The notes under the pieces are model-generated. The model searched no databases. It was not told the origin of the DNA and was given only the letters and a program-made list of their open reading frames with translations. From Myxococcota bacterium (lineage in GTDB: Bacteria > Myxococcota_A > UBA796 > JAJRTE01), in assembly GCA_024278455.1 (NCBI GenBank), contig JAJRTE010000224.1:1-64000 (forward strand): a stretch of 64,000 nucleotides of DNA. The letters are read 5' to 3'. Shown in pieces: positions 47,614-56,004 of the stretch (within the stretch, counting starts at the first letter, position 1; each line of letters begins with the position of its first letter). The translations under genes and the position numbers were made by a program.

Positions 47614-49152
47614 CTACAGACTGAGACAGCACCGGAACCCCATGGCGCTGGGGCTCCAGGTGGTGGGGATGTAGCCGCAGTCGTGCAGCTTCTCCGAGTC
47701 CGAGCAGTTGTAGGCCCCTCCGCGAACCGTCGTGCCGTCGCCATTGGCGACATGCTCCCACACGTTGCCGTTGATGTCCATGACTCCGTACTCGTTGGTG
47801 CAACCAGCGAAGGTGCCGGTGGGTTCGAGCGTGAAATTGCGTTCGTCGAGGCCGCACCCTTTGTAGGCCGGTTGCGCTTCGCAGTGGGCATCGATCCCGT
47901 TGCATGTCAGGGGTTCGTACACGTCGCCGTAGCTGTACCGGGTCTGGTCCGGACCGCGACAGGCCAATTCCCACTCGTCGGGGGTGCATAGCCGCTTCCC
48001 GGCTCGCTGGCATGCCGCTTCGGCAAGCGCGTTGTCGCTCCCCACCTGCCAAGGGAGCACGCCCGGCACCGAAAACGCTGGTCCGTCGTCCTGGGCCCCG
48101 GCCCAGGTGGACGTGGCATCAGACCTCGATGCCTCGTAGATGTCCATGCAGAACGCATCCGCGACGGAGACCATGTCGTCCGGGCAGCACAGGAGTCCCT
48201 CGTCCACTTCCCCGTCGCAGTCGTTGTCGCGCCCGTCGCACGTCTCAGCACCTTCGAAGCGGCAGTAAGTCTCGCAACCATTTTGGGGGTTGTGGTCCAG
48301 GTCCCAGTAGTCCGGAAGACACGCTTCCATCACGCACTGGCCCCCCGCGCAGGCTACCTGGGCATTGGAAAACACGGTGGCGCAGTCGGTGCAGAAGGGG
48401 CCGCAACTGGCGGAAGCGGTCTTGTCGAAGCCTTCGTCGACATCGCCGTCGCAGTCGTTGTCTTGCATGTCGCATGCCTCGACACCGTTGTTGGTAGGTA
48501 CGCACGTGGGCGCGTCGCAACCGTCGGACGGTGCCTGGTCGAGCACTGCCTCGAGGTCTCCGTTGGTATCATACCAGCCATCTTCGCATTGATAGTGGCA
48601 CGAGCCATCGGTGCAGGTCGCCACGGCGTGGGCCGGTGCGGGCGGACAGACGAAGCCGCAGGCGCCGCAGTTCTCCAGGTCGCCGAGAAGATCGAAATCT
48701 TCGTCGACTCGACCGTCGCAATCGTCATCGATGCCGTTGCAGGACTCGGGACCCGTCTTGGTGCAGGCGTATTCGCAACCATCCTCGAGGTCGCCGTTCA
48801 GGTCGAGGTATCCGGGGTCGCAGGCCACGAAGCGGCAGTCGCCCCTGTGGCACGTGCTCGAGGCGTGCGGGAAGGTGCAACCGAGGCACTCGAGGTCCGG
48901 TCCGCAGCGGTAGGCGTCGCAGATGGCGTCGTCGTCGCAGTCGGTGTCCTGCTCGCACACGAAGACGCAGCTTCGCTCCTCGCACACCAGGGGGGGAGGA
49001 CAGCCGTTGTCGTCGGAGCAGACGGGTTGGACGAAACAGGTGGTTGCCACCGTGGTCGAGATGGCGGCGGCAAGGCACACGACGACCCCCATGACGGGCC
49101 ATCGGCGCCGCGCGGGATCCGATGGGATCCACGCTGGAAGCCGGTGTTTCAT
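47614..49152 (-). CDS. Exported MopE-repeat protein with C-terminal SUMF1 (FGE-sulfatase) domain
   Basis: 512 residues. A signal anchor (PVMGVVVCLAAAISTTVATT) is followed by a Cys-rich region with EGF-like spacing and then four MopE-type units (CNGIDDDCDGRVDED, CDMQDNDCDGDVDEG, CDGRDNDCDGEVDEG). The C-terminal 190 residues match the SUMF1/formylglycine-generating fold (MVSVADAFCMDIYEASR, AGKRLCTPDEWELACRGPD, NEYGVMDINGNVWEHV, GGAYNCSDSEKL, AMGFRCCLSL). The spacing of the last cysteines differs from the catalytic C-x4-C pair of formylglycine-generating enzyme, so catalysis is uncertain; many SUMF1-domain proteins are structural or bind ligands. It heads the minus-strand envelope operon (87 bases before the rhodanese). 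ATG 49152 has GAGG six bases upstream. Confidence 0.85.
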   Translation of the reverse strand: MKHRLPAWIPSDPARRRWPVMGVVVCLAAAISTTVATTCFVQPVCSDDNGCPPPLVCEERSCVFVCEQDTDCDDDAICDAYRCGPDLECLGCTFPHASSTCHRGDCRFVACDPGYLDLNGDLEDGCEYACTKTGPESCNGIDDDCDGRVDEDFDLLGDLENCGACGFVCPPAPAHAVATCTDGSCHYQCEDGWYDTNGDLEAVLDQAPSDGCDAPTCVPTNNGVEACDMQDNDCDGDVDEGFDKTASASCGPFCTDCATVFSNAQVACAGGQCVMEACLPDYWDLDHNPQNGCETYCRFEGAETCDGRDNDCDGEVDEGLLCCPDDMVSVADAFCMDIYEASRSDATSTWAGAQDDGPAFSVPGVLPWQVGSDNALAEAACQRAGKRLCTPDEWELACRGPDQTRYSYGDVYEPLTCNGIDAHCEAQPAYKGCGLDERNFTLEPTGTFAGCTNEYGVMDINGNVWEHVANGDGTTVRGGAYNCSDSEKLHDCGYIPTTWSPSAMGFRCCLSL

Positions 49153-49442
49153 GGCGCGCCTCGAATTGGCCATTGCCCGGCGCCGCGGTCCTCGAAGGGG
49201 CGGCGTCCCGGGCAGACGCGAAAACGAACGTGGTCGCTATCGACGTTTGCCGACATCGTCACGACCGTCAACCGAAAACGCTGGAAGGGAGACCTTCCGG
49301 GGCCACTCGGCGTCCGGGTCCGTGGCAGAGAAAACGCTGTCCCGCCAGGACCGGCGTGCCGATCCAGCATGCGAGAAGGTTGGGATGGGATCCGATGTGA
49401 ACCGTTGGGCGGCTCCCGGGCCGGCGGCCGGGGAGCACCCGC

Positions 49443-51737
49443 GTGCTGGAGATGATGACGATGTCTATGCAACAGGCAAGGATGACGCGACTGCCGGCGA
49501 TGGTGGTGGCTGCCGCCGTGGTCGTGAGTTGTGACAGCGGGGTCGACCTGGGTACGTTGCCGGCTCAGGACGCGGCCTCGAGCGTGGCCGGGCGTGTTTC
49601 GAGGGACGCCGGCGATGTGGACGCCGGGAGTGTGGAGGGCGGGGTGGGCCTTCCAGTGCTTTTCGTGCCGAACGAAGGGCGGTTCGATCCGGAAGTGCTG
49701 TTTGCGGCGAAGGCGGGAGCGCATGCGGTGTTCATGACCGGGCGCGAAGGCGTGGTGCTGTTTCGTGGAGGTCCTCGAGATGGCCTGGAACCTGGTCCGG
49801 GCAGGGTGCCCGTGTTGCGTTTTCGATGGAGTGCGGCGCGTGCGGTCGATCCGGTGGGTCTGGACGAGCGGGCGACTCGAGTCTCATGGTTCGTCGGGAG
49901 GGACCCGGATGGTTGGGCGGTCGATCTCCCGACCTATGGGGTGCTTCGATATGAAGGCATCGCCCCGGGGGTCGACCTGGACGTGCGACCCGGCAGGGAC
50001 TCGATCGGTCTCAGGTGGCACCTGGCGCCGGGAGCGTCCCTCGAGAACGTGGGGTTGTCCCTGTTCGGGGCCACTGGACGGGAGGAACCGCTCGAGGTGA
50101 CGGCCGATGGTGGCCTGCGCTTCGCTGCCGGCGGCCGCCTGGTCACCTTGTCGGCCCCGGTGGCGCGCGACACCGGCGCCGGGAGGCGGGCCGCCGGCCC
50201 CGCGGTGGCGTTCACCGTCTCGAGGGGGCGTGTGGCGGTGCGGGGCAGCGGGGGCGGCGAGCGGCGGCGGACGCTCACGGTCGCGACGACGCTGACGTTT
50301 TCCACCGTGCTCGGTGGTTCCGCGGACGACAGTGCCACCGCGGTGGCCGTGGACCGGGACGGGAGCATCGTGGTGGCCGGGCAGACCTGGTCGCCCGACT
50401 TTCCGCCCGCCAACGGGTACGACTCGAGCTTCAACGGCGCGAACACCGATGGGTACATCATGAAGCTCGACCCGGCAGGGGTCGAAGTGCAGTATGCCAC
50501 GTTCCTGGGAGGAAGTACGGGGGGGTCGAGCGGGTACGTGGGATGGGACATGATTCGAGACATCGCCCTGGACGCGGACGGCAGCGTTTGCGCCGTGGGC
50601 TACACCTATGCCACGGACTACCCCACGACGCCCGGGGCCTACCGCCGTTCCTTCAGCGGCGGATACACCGATATCGTGGTGAGCAAGTTGTCGGCCTCGG
50701 GCGACGAGTTGGTCTTCTCGACCTACCTCGGCGGCTCGGACAACGAGGCCGGCGAGGGCGTTGCGCTCGACGCCGAAGGCCGGGCGACCGTTGCCGGCTA
50801 TACCTATTCCACCGACTTCCCGGCGACGCCTGGGGCGTTCCAGACCACGAACCGGGGCTACGCCGATGTCGTGGTCGTCCGGTTCTCCGCGGACGGGAGT
50901 GGCCTCGAGTACGCCACGTTCGCCGGCGGGAGCGCGGGGAGCAGCGGGGGATGGGGGGACTACGGCAAGGCCGTCGCCGTGGATGACCTGGGCCGCGCCT
51001 ATGTCGCCGGCCACACCCTGTCCACGGATTTTCCCGTCACCAGCAATGCCGCACAGTGGAGCCGGGCCGATTCCTACGACGGGTTCCTCATCGTGGTGGC
51101 GCCCGAGGGGGACGCGCTGGTCTACAGCACCTATTTCGGCGGCACCGGCATGGACACCGTGTCCGGCCTCGCCCTGGACGATGGGGGCGTGGCGCACATC
51201 GTGGGATCCACGACATCCGCCGACTTCCCGGTCACCGCCGGTGCTGTGCAGGGCGCGTCAGGAGGAGGCTATGACGCCTTCCTCGTTCGGCTCGATCCAA
51301 CCGTTTCCGGAGCGGCAGGCATGGTATTCTCGAGCTACCTAGGCGGTTCGGGAACCGACCAGGCCCGCAGCGTCAGCACCGATGCGGCGGGCGACAGCTT
51401 CCTGACCGGTTCGACGGCATCCAGCGACTTTCCTGTCACCGGCGACGCAGCGCAATCCACCTTCGCCGGGGGCGACAGCGACGCATTCGTGGCGCGCATC
51501 GGTGCCAGCGGGGCGCTGTCCTACGGCTCGTTGCTGGGCGGGAGCGGATACGACAACGGCGTGGCCCTGGCCCTCGATACGGGGGGGGGCGTGGTGATCG
51601 CGGGAACGACCCAGTCCGCCGATTTCCTGGTCACTCAGCCCGGCATCCAGACTGCACCCGCACAGACGTCCAACACCGATGTGTTCCTCGCCCGGTTCGG
51701 TCGCGACCTGACGCCCGTCATGGTGAGCGCGTTCTGA
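49443..51737 (+). CDS. SBBP-repeat beta-propeller lipoprotein
   Basis: 764 residues from a GTG at 49443 with GGAG seven bases upstream; later ATG codons (49461, 49482) are also possible, the latter placing a short lipoprotein signal first (VVAAAVVVSC). Residues about 70-280 form an unnamed N-terminal domain seen with this family (LPVLFVPNEGRFDPEVLFAA, GVDLDVRPGRDSIGLRWHLA). The remaining 470 residues are SBBP repeats with the recurring FSTYLGGS and DFPVTxGA motifs (YATFLGGSTG, FSTYLGGSDN, YSTYFGGTGM, FSSYLGGSGT), inferred to close a seven- or eight-bladed propeller. It is transcribed away from the envelope operon. Role unknown; such proteins are typically extracellular. Confidence 0.85.
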   Translation: MLEMMTMSMQQARMTRLPAMVVAAAVVVSCDSGVDLGTLPAQDAASSVAGRVSRDAGDVDAGSVEGGVGLPVLFVPNEGRFDPEVLFAAKAGAHAVFMTGREGVVLFRGGPRDGLEPGPGRVPVLRFRWSAARAVDPVGLDERATRVSWFVGRDPDGWAVDLPTYGVLRYEGIAPGVDLDVRPGRDSIGLRWHLAPGASLENVGLSLFGATGREEPLEVTADGGLRFAAGGRLVTLSAPVARDTGAGRRAAGPAVAFTVSRGRVAVRGSGGGERRRTLTVATTLTFSTVLGGSADDSATAVAVDRDGSIVVAGQTWSPDFPPANGYDSSFNGANTDGYIMKLDPAGVEVQYATFLGGSTGGSSGYVGWDMIRDIALDADGSVCAVGYTYATDYPTTPGAYRRSFSGGYTDIVVSKLSASGDELVFSTYLGGSDNEAGEGVALDAEGRATVAGYTYSTDFPATPGAFQTTNRGYADVVVVRFSADGSGLEYATFAGGSAGSSGGWGDYGKAVAVDDLGRAYVAGHTLSTDFPVTSNAAQWSRADSYDGFLIVVAPEGDALVYSTYFGGTGMDTVSGLALDDGGVAHIVGSTTSADFPVTAGAVQGASGGGYDAFLVRLDPTVSGAAGMVFSSYLGGSGTDQARSVSTDAAGDSFLTGSTASSDFPVTGDAAQSTFAGGDSDAFVARIGASGALSYGSLLGGSGYDNGVALALDTGGGVVIAGTTQSADFLVTQPGIQTAPAQTSNTDVFLARFGRDLTPVMVSAF

Positions 51738-51875
51738 AGGCTTGGCCCCGGCGGGACGACAATCCGCCCGCCTCCCGCCATTTCCTGCACCACGGACCGT
51801 TAGCCAAAGCAACGCCGCCCGCACGCCGCACCCGCACGGATCATGCATTTTCTTGTTTCAGTATTTGTAGAGCGT

Positions 51876-51884
51876 TGCTATAAT
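51876..51884 (+). promoter_or_regulatory. Extended -10 promoter before the propeptide-like gene
   Basis: TGCTATAAT (TGn plus a perfect TATAAT at 51879-51884), in an AT-rich patch. A weak -35 (TTTCAG, 51856-51861) would give 17-base spacing. Transcription would start near 51891, 60 bases before the ATG at 51952. Confidence 0.55.
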
Positions 51885-51951
51885 ACTGTATGCACTCCAG
51901 GTGACAAGCGTATCGTAGCGACGACCCATCATGCGACAAGGAGAGGTTCCC

Positions 51952-52566
51952 ATGTCCCGTCAGTCCGCTGCCATCGTGTCTTTCCTATTGGCCACCCTTG
52001 TCCTCATTGCCCAGGCGCCGGTCCAGGCTGCCGAATGGCACGGGGCCGAAGCGTGGCGCCCTCAACTCCTCGCGTCCGGTCTTTCCCCGACGACCGTGGC
52101 ATCACTTCAGGTCGTCGACGTGACCGCGGGTCCGACCGAGGGTACCTTGACATGGCGCCTGCGTCAGCAGGTGGGAGACCTCGAGGTGTACGACTCCGAC
52201 ATCGAGCTGGTCACCGGCGCGAGCGGTCGGGTACTCTACGTCAGCGACGTGCCCATGGACATGACCAGGGACGGCGCCCTGTCTTCCCTGATCGGCGATC
52301 GCCAGGTCATAGAATTCGTGTTGAAGTTCCTTTTCGGCGAGTCCAGTGCGCGTGTGCGCAGCGCGGGAGCGGAGGGAAACACCACCTTCTGGGTCGCTCG
52401 AGACTTCGCCCTGTCCCTCGCCGTGACCCGCGTCGCGCTGCCCGGGGGGCCGGGCGTGTTCCAGGAAGGTTTCGTGGTGGAAACGTCCCGGGGCGCGGAT
52501 GGCTATCCGCATGAGACCGTGGTGGATGGCACGGGCAGTGTCGTGAGCGATACCGTCCTCGAATAG
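51952..52566 (+). CDS. Secreted propeptide-like (FTP/PepSY-type) protein without a peptidase domain
   Basis: 204 residues. A signal peptide (IVSFLLATLVLIAQAPVQA) is followed by a region resembling the N-terminal FTP propeptide of thermolysin/fungalysin peptidases: TLTWRLRQQVGDLEVYDSDI, then ELVTGASGRVLYVSD. A second, PepSY-like half (VIEFVLKFLFGESSARVR, FVVETSRGADGYPHETVVD) follows. No HExxH or other peptidase domain comes after it; the gene ends cleanly. It may inhibit or chaperone a secreted peptidase encoded elsewhere, or be the remnant of one. The ATG at 51952 follows AAGGAGAGG. It is convergent with asnB, with stops 12 bases apart. Confidence 0.6.
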   Translation: MSRQSAAIVSFLLATLVLIAQAPVQAAEWHGAEAWRPQLLASGLSPTTVASLQVVDVTAGPTEGTLTWRLRQQVGDLEVYDSDIELVTGASGRVLYVSDVPMDMTRDGALSSLIGDRQVIEFVLKFLFGESSARVRSAGAEGNTTFWVARDFALSLAVTRVALPGGPGVFQEGFVVETSRGADGYPHETVVDGTGSVVSDTVLE

Positions 52567-52577
52567 CCCCAGGGTTG

Positions 52578-54584
52578 TCATGGGTTGGCGCGCACGGTGA
52601 TTCTTCGGGCCGGCGCGGGTGGCACGGCTGGTCCACGCGCGACGATCGTGGGCGCTGCACCCGGGGCTCGAGGTCTCGTCTCGCCGGTACGGATCTTGTC
52701 GTACCATGTTCCGAGAGCGAGCAAGGTCCACAAGAGAACACCCTGGTCGGCTCGGTGCTGCGCGTGCGTCTCGAGGACTCGGTTCACGGTTGCCATGTCC
52801 AGCAGTCCGGATTGCTCGAGCCCCCTGCCGAGGATCACGTCCTGTGCCATGGGCAGGAGCGGCCCCCGGAACCAGGCGTTGTACGGGATGGTGAACCCGT
52901 GTTTCGGCCGGCGGACCAGGCTCCGCGGCAGGCGCTGCTCGAGCAGTCGCTTGAGGATGCGCTTTCCCTCTCCGCGGTAGAGCCTGAAAGCCGGGGGGAG
53001 CTGGAACGCGAATTCGACCACCCGGTAGTCGAGCAGGGGGCATCGCACCTCGAGGGCGTGGGCCATGCTCATCCGGTCCACCTTGGTGAGCATGTCCCCG
53101 GGCAGGCTGGTGGCCAGGTCGGTGGCCTGGACAGCGGACAACGGATCCGTCCCCGCGGCCTCCTGGTAGGCAAGCCTTACGACCGCACCCGGGTCGTGAC
53201 CGGCGATGGCCTGCTTCACATCGTCTCCGAGCAGTTGGAACAGCAGGTCGGGCTGGACGAATCCCTGGGTGCGCTGGTAGGCCAGCGCCACGTCCTCCGA
53301 CAGGGTCTGCAGCAGGTGCACGCCTCGAGACCACCACCGGAAGCGGTCGGCCCACGGTGCCCGGCGTGCGGCTGTGGCGAGGAGTCGCCATGCCGGGCCG
53401 GGCAGCAGGCCGCGGAGCCGCCGTTCTCGCAACTCGGCCACGTATTTGTCATATCCGCCGAACGCCTCGTCTCCCCCGTCCCCCGATAGCGCCACTGTCA
53501 CCCGCGCTCGAGTCGCTCGAGACAGGAGAAACGTCGGGAGTGCCGAGCTGTCCGCGTAGGGTTCGTCGAAGTGGTGGCACAAGGTTTCGAGTAGTCCGGC
53601 GGCGTCCGCTTCGACCGGCTCGGTGTGATGGTCGCAACCCAGTCGTGTCGCGACCTCTTGGGCGTAGGGCGATTCGTCGTCTTCGGGCACGGAGAACCCG
53701 ATGGTGGTGGTCCGGACGGGCCGGGTCGCATGGCGGCACATTTCGCTGACGACCAGGCTCGAATCCACGCCTCCGGACAGGAACGCGCCGAGAGGGACGT
53801 CGGCGACCATGCGCAGCTTGACGGCGTCGGCCAGTAGGGCTTCGAGCTGTTCCAGCGCCGCTCCGATGCCGGGGCGGTCCTCCTCACCGAACCGCCCGGC
53901 AGGCTCGAGGGGCACGCGCCAGTATCGCCACCGCCGCCGGCTGCCAGGTCCCATCAGCATGGCATGGGCAGGGGCGAGCTTCTCCACGCCCCGGTAGATG
54001 GTCCGGGGGTCCGGGACGTACAACATCACCAGGTAGTCCGAGAGCGCCACCGGGTCGATCTCGCCACGGAAACCGGGCAGGGCGGTGAGTGCCTTCAACT
54101 CGGACGCGAAATGGAGACGCCGGCCGTCCTCCCAGACATACAGCGGCTTCTTGCCCAGCCGGTCTCGAGCGAGGAACAAGGTGTGCTCCCGCTGGTCGTA
54201 GATGGCGAATGCGAACATGCCGTTGAGCCGGTCCAGGCAGGCGGACCCGTCTCGGCGATATAGCTCGAGCAAGACCTCGGTGTCGGTCCGGGTTCGGAAA
54301 CGAACCCCACCGGCCTCCAGGTCGTCGCGCAGCGCTCGAAAGTTGTAGACCTCGCCGTTGTAGGTGATCCAGTAGCGGCCGTCCGGTGTGCTCATGGGCT
54401 GGTGGCCCGCCGGGCCAAGGTCCAGGATGCTCAGGCGCCTGTGGCCCAGGCAGGCCGCGCCGAGGCTTACGACGCCTCCATCGTCAGGCCCCCGGTGGAC
54501 CAGCGTTTCCGTCATGGTCAACACCAGGTCCGGGTCCACCCACCCTCGAGGGTCTCGATCGAAAATGCCTGCAATGCCACACAT
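52578..54584 (-). CDS. asnB: Glutamine-dependent asparagine synthase-type amidotransferase (exopolysaccharide cluster)
   Basis: 668 residues. The N-terminal Ntn-glutaminase domain starts at the nucleophile Cys2 (MCGIAGIFDRD), with VHRGPDDGG, GHRRLSILDLGPAGHQP and YNGEVYNFRALRDDLE. The C-terminal synthetase domain has the ATP-pyrophosphatase motif FLSGGVDSSLVV, ALSGDGGDEAFGGYDKY and the conserved VDRMSMAHALEVRCPLLDY. XrtA-type exopolysaccharide loci regularly contain such an enzyme, probably amidating a sugar carboxylate rather than aspartate. The start is fixed by MCG; a C-terminal extension of about 40 Pro/Arg-rich residues is unusual. Last gene of the EPS run. Confidence 0.9.
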   Translation of the reverse strand: MCGIAGIFDRDPRGWVDPDLVLTMTETLVHRGPDDGGVVSLGAACLGHRRLSILDLGPAGHQPMSTPDGRYWITYNGEVYNFRALRDDLEAGGVRFRTRTDTEVLLELYRRDGSACLDRLNGMFAFAIYDQREHTLFLARDRLGKKPLYVWEDGRRLHFASELKALTALPGFRGEIDPVALSDYLVMLYVPDPRTIYRGVEKLAPAHAMLMGPGSRRRWRYWRVPLEPAGRFGEEDRPGIGAALEQLEALLADAVKLRMVADVPLGAFLSGGVDSSLVVSEMCRHATRPVRTTTIGFSVPEDDESPYAQEVATRLGCDHHTEPVEADAAGLLETLCHHFDEPYADSSALPTFLLSRATRARVTVALSGDGGDEAFGGYDKYVAELRERRLRGLLPGPAWRLLATAARRAPWADRFRWWSRGVHLLQTLSEDVALAYQRTQGFVQPDLLFQLLGDDVKQAIAGHDPGAVVRLAYQEAAGTDPLSAVQATDLATSLPGDMLTKVDRMSMAHALEVRCPLLDYRVVEFAFQLPPAFRLYRGEGKRILKRLLEQRLPRSLVRRPKHGFTIPYNAWFRGPLLPMAQDVILGRGLEQSGLLDMATVNRVLETHAQHRADQGVLLWTLLALGTWYDKIRTGETRPRAPGAAPTIVARGPAVPPAPARRITVRANP

Positions 54585-54790
54585 GATGTCCCATCCGACG
54601 TCGTTCGGTGCCGGGCACTCGGCTCGAGTCGAGCCGGGGCGGTGCACCCATTTTCGTTCAAGGTCGTGGAGCCGCTCCGTGCCGTTGCCAGTCCGGGCGG
54701 CCCGGGCAGACCGGCTCCGGCTGCGCCTTTCCGCCCACCTGTGGATCGTCGATGCGTCACCGCCCGGGAGGGCGGGGCCGCACCGCGGCG

Positions 54791-55930
54791 TCAGGCCCAG
54801 GGTGCCCGCGGTCCGGCGGCCTCCTCGTAGGCCCGTGCATACTGGTTGACCACCTGCTCGAGGCTGTATCGGGTCTCCACGAGCCGCCTCCCGGCGGCGC
54901 CGAGGCGCCCCCCCAGGGCGGGGTCGCTGGCGACTCGAACGAGCGCGTCGCCGAGCGCGGCAGGGTTCTTGACCGGGACCAGCAGCCCGGTCACCCCGTC
55001 CGCCACGATATCGACCGTCCCGCCCACCGGCGTGGTGACCACCGGCAGCCTCGCCGCCATGGCCTCGAGGATCGCGCCCGACACGCCCTCGTAGAGGGAG
55101 GGTTGGGCGTAGATGTCCATGGCCCGGTAGAGAGCCGGCACGTCGAGCTGCTGTCCGGCGAACACGATGTGGCTGGAGCAGGGCAGGGCGGCGGCCCGGT
55201 CCGCCAGGTCGCCCGCCAACGGCCCGCCACCCACCACCAGCAGCTTCAGCCGCGGCTCCTTCGCCACCGCAACGGCCATGGCCTCGAGCAACGTGCCGTG
55301 GTCCTTGACCGGGTCGAGTCGAGCCACGATGCCCACCACGATGTCGTCCGCGGAGAGGCCGAACCGTCCACGCACCGCGACACGGTCCACCGGCCGGTCG
55401 AAACGGTCCAGGTCGATGCCGTCCGCTATCAGGTCGACGTTGGCCGGGTCCAGGTGGAGCAGGCTGCACATCGCGTCGCGCATGGCGTCGCTACGGGCCA
55501 CCACCTTGTCCACGTACCGGAGCAGGAGCCGTTGCACCACTACCCGCCGCTTTCGCTCAGGCCCCAGTTCGCCGGCGTTCATCCCGTCGAAGGAGTGGAG
55601 ACGCCCCGGTACTCGAGCCGCCAGGGAAGGGACGACCCCCTCGAGGAAAGTGGCCCAGTTGCGGGTGTGCACCACGTCGGGGCGTTCCCGCAGCATGAGA
55701 CGAGCGATGCGGGGATAGATCTGGACGTCGGTGCCGGGTCCCTTGTCGAAGTAGACCACGCGGGCGGCGCCCGGCTCGAGTTCAGGCTCGAGTTCGTCCA
55801 CCCTGGTGAGGCTCACGATGAGGTGGTCGAACCGCGTGCTGTCCATGCGGTTGCAGAGCTTCACGGCCAGGGTCTCGATTCCCCCGACGCCCAGGCCGTA
55901 GAGTATGTGACAGATCTTCAGGCGCTTCAT
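54791..55930 (-). CDS. Family 4 glycosyltransferase, EPS cluster
   Basis: 379 residues with the GT-B plan. N-terminal KICHILYGLGVGGIETLAVK and the donor-site region FAGQQLDVPALYRAMDIYAQ, followed by the E-x7-E motif of the family (EGVSGAILEAM). It transfers a sugar from an activated nucleotide donor to the growing exopolysaccharide unit; which sugar is unknown. ATG 55930 has GAGGAG upstream. It sits between the Wzy-like polymerase and asnB, spaced by 74 and 206 bases, and matches the XrtA-associated glycosyltransferase subgroup. Confidence 0.88.
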   Translation of the reverse strand: MKRLKICHILYGLGVGGIETLAVKLCNRMDSTRFDHLIVSLTRVDELEPELEPGAARVVYFDKGPGTDVQIYPRIARLMLRERPDVVHTRNWATFLEGVVPSLAARVPGRLHSFDGMNAGELGPERKRRVVVQRLLLRYVDKVVARSDAMRDAMCSLLHLDPANVDLIADGIDLDRFDRPVDRVAVRGRFGLSADDIVVGIVARLDPVKDHGTLLEAMAVAVAKEPRLKLLVVGGGPLAGDLADRAAALPCSSHIVFAGQQLDVPALYRAMDIYAQPSLYEGVSGAILEAMAARLPVVTTPVGGTVDIVADGVTGLLVPVKNPAALGDALVRVASDPALGGRLGAAGRRLVETRYSLEQVVNQYARAYEEAAGPRAPWA

Positions 55931-56004
55931 GCGTTGCTCCTCGTGGCTGCTTCTTGTCCGGGCTGCTGGTGCCCAGGGGGACGGAGCGGGCGTCTGCCCC
56001 TGGG

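Noticed and set aside
47614-49152. Calling the SUMF1 domain an active formylglycine-generating enzyme
   Set aside because: The catalytic C-x4-C spacing is not present in the visible GGAYNC region, and no sulfatase gene is nearby.
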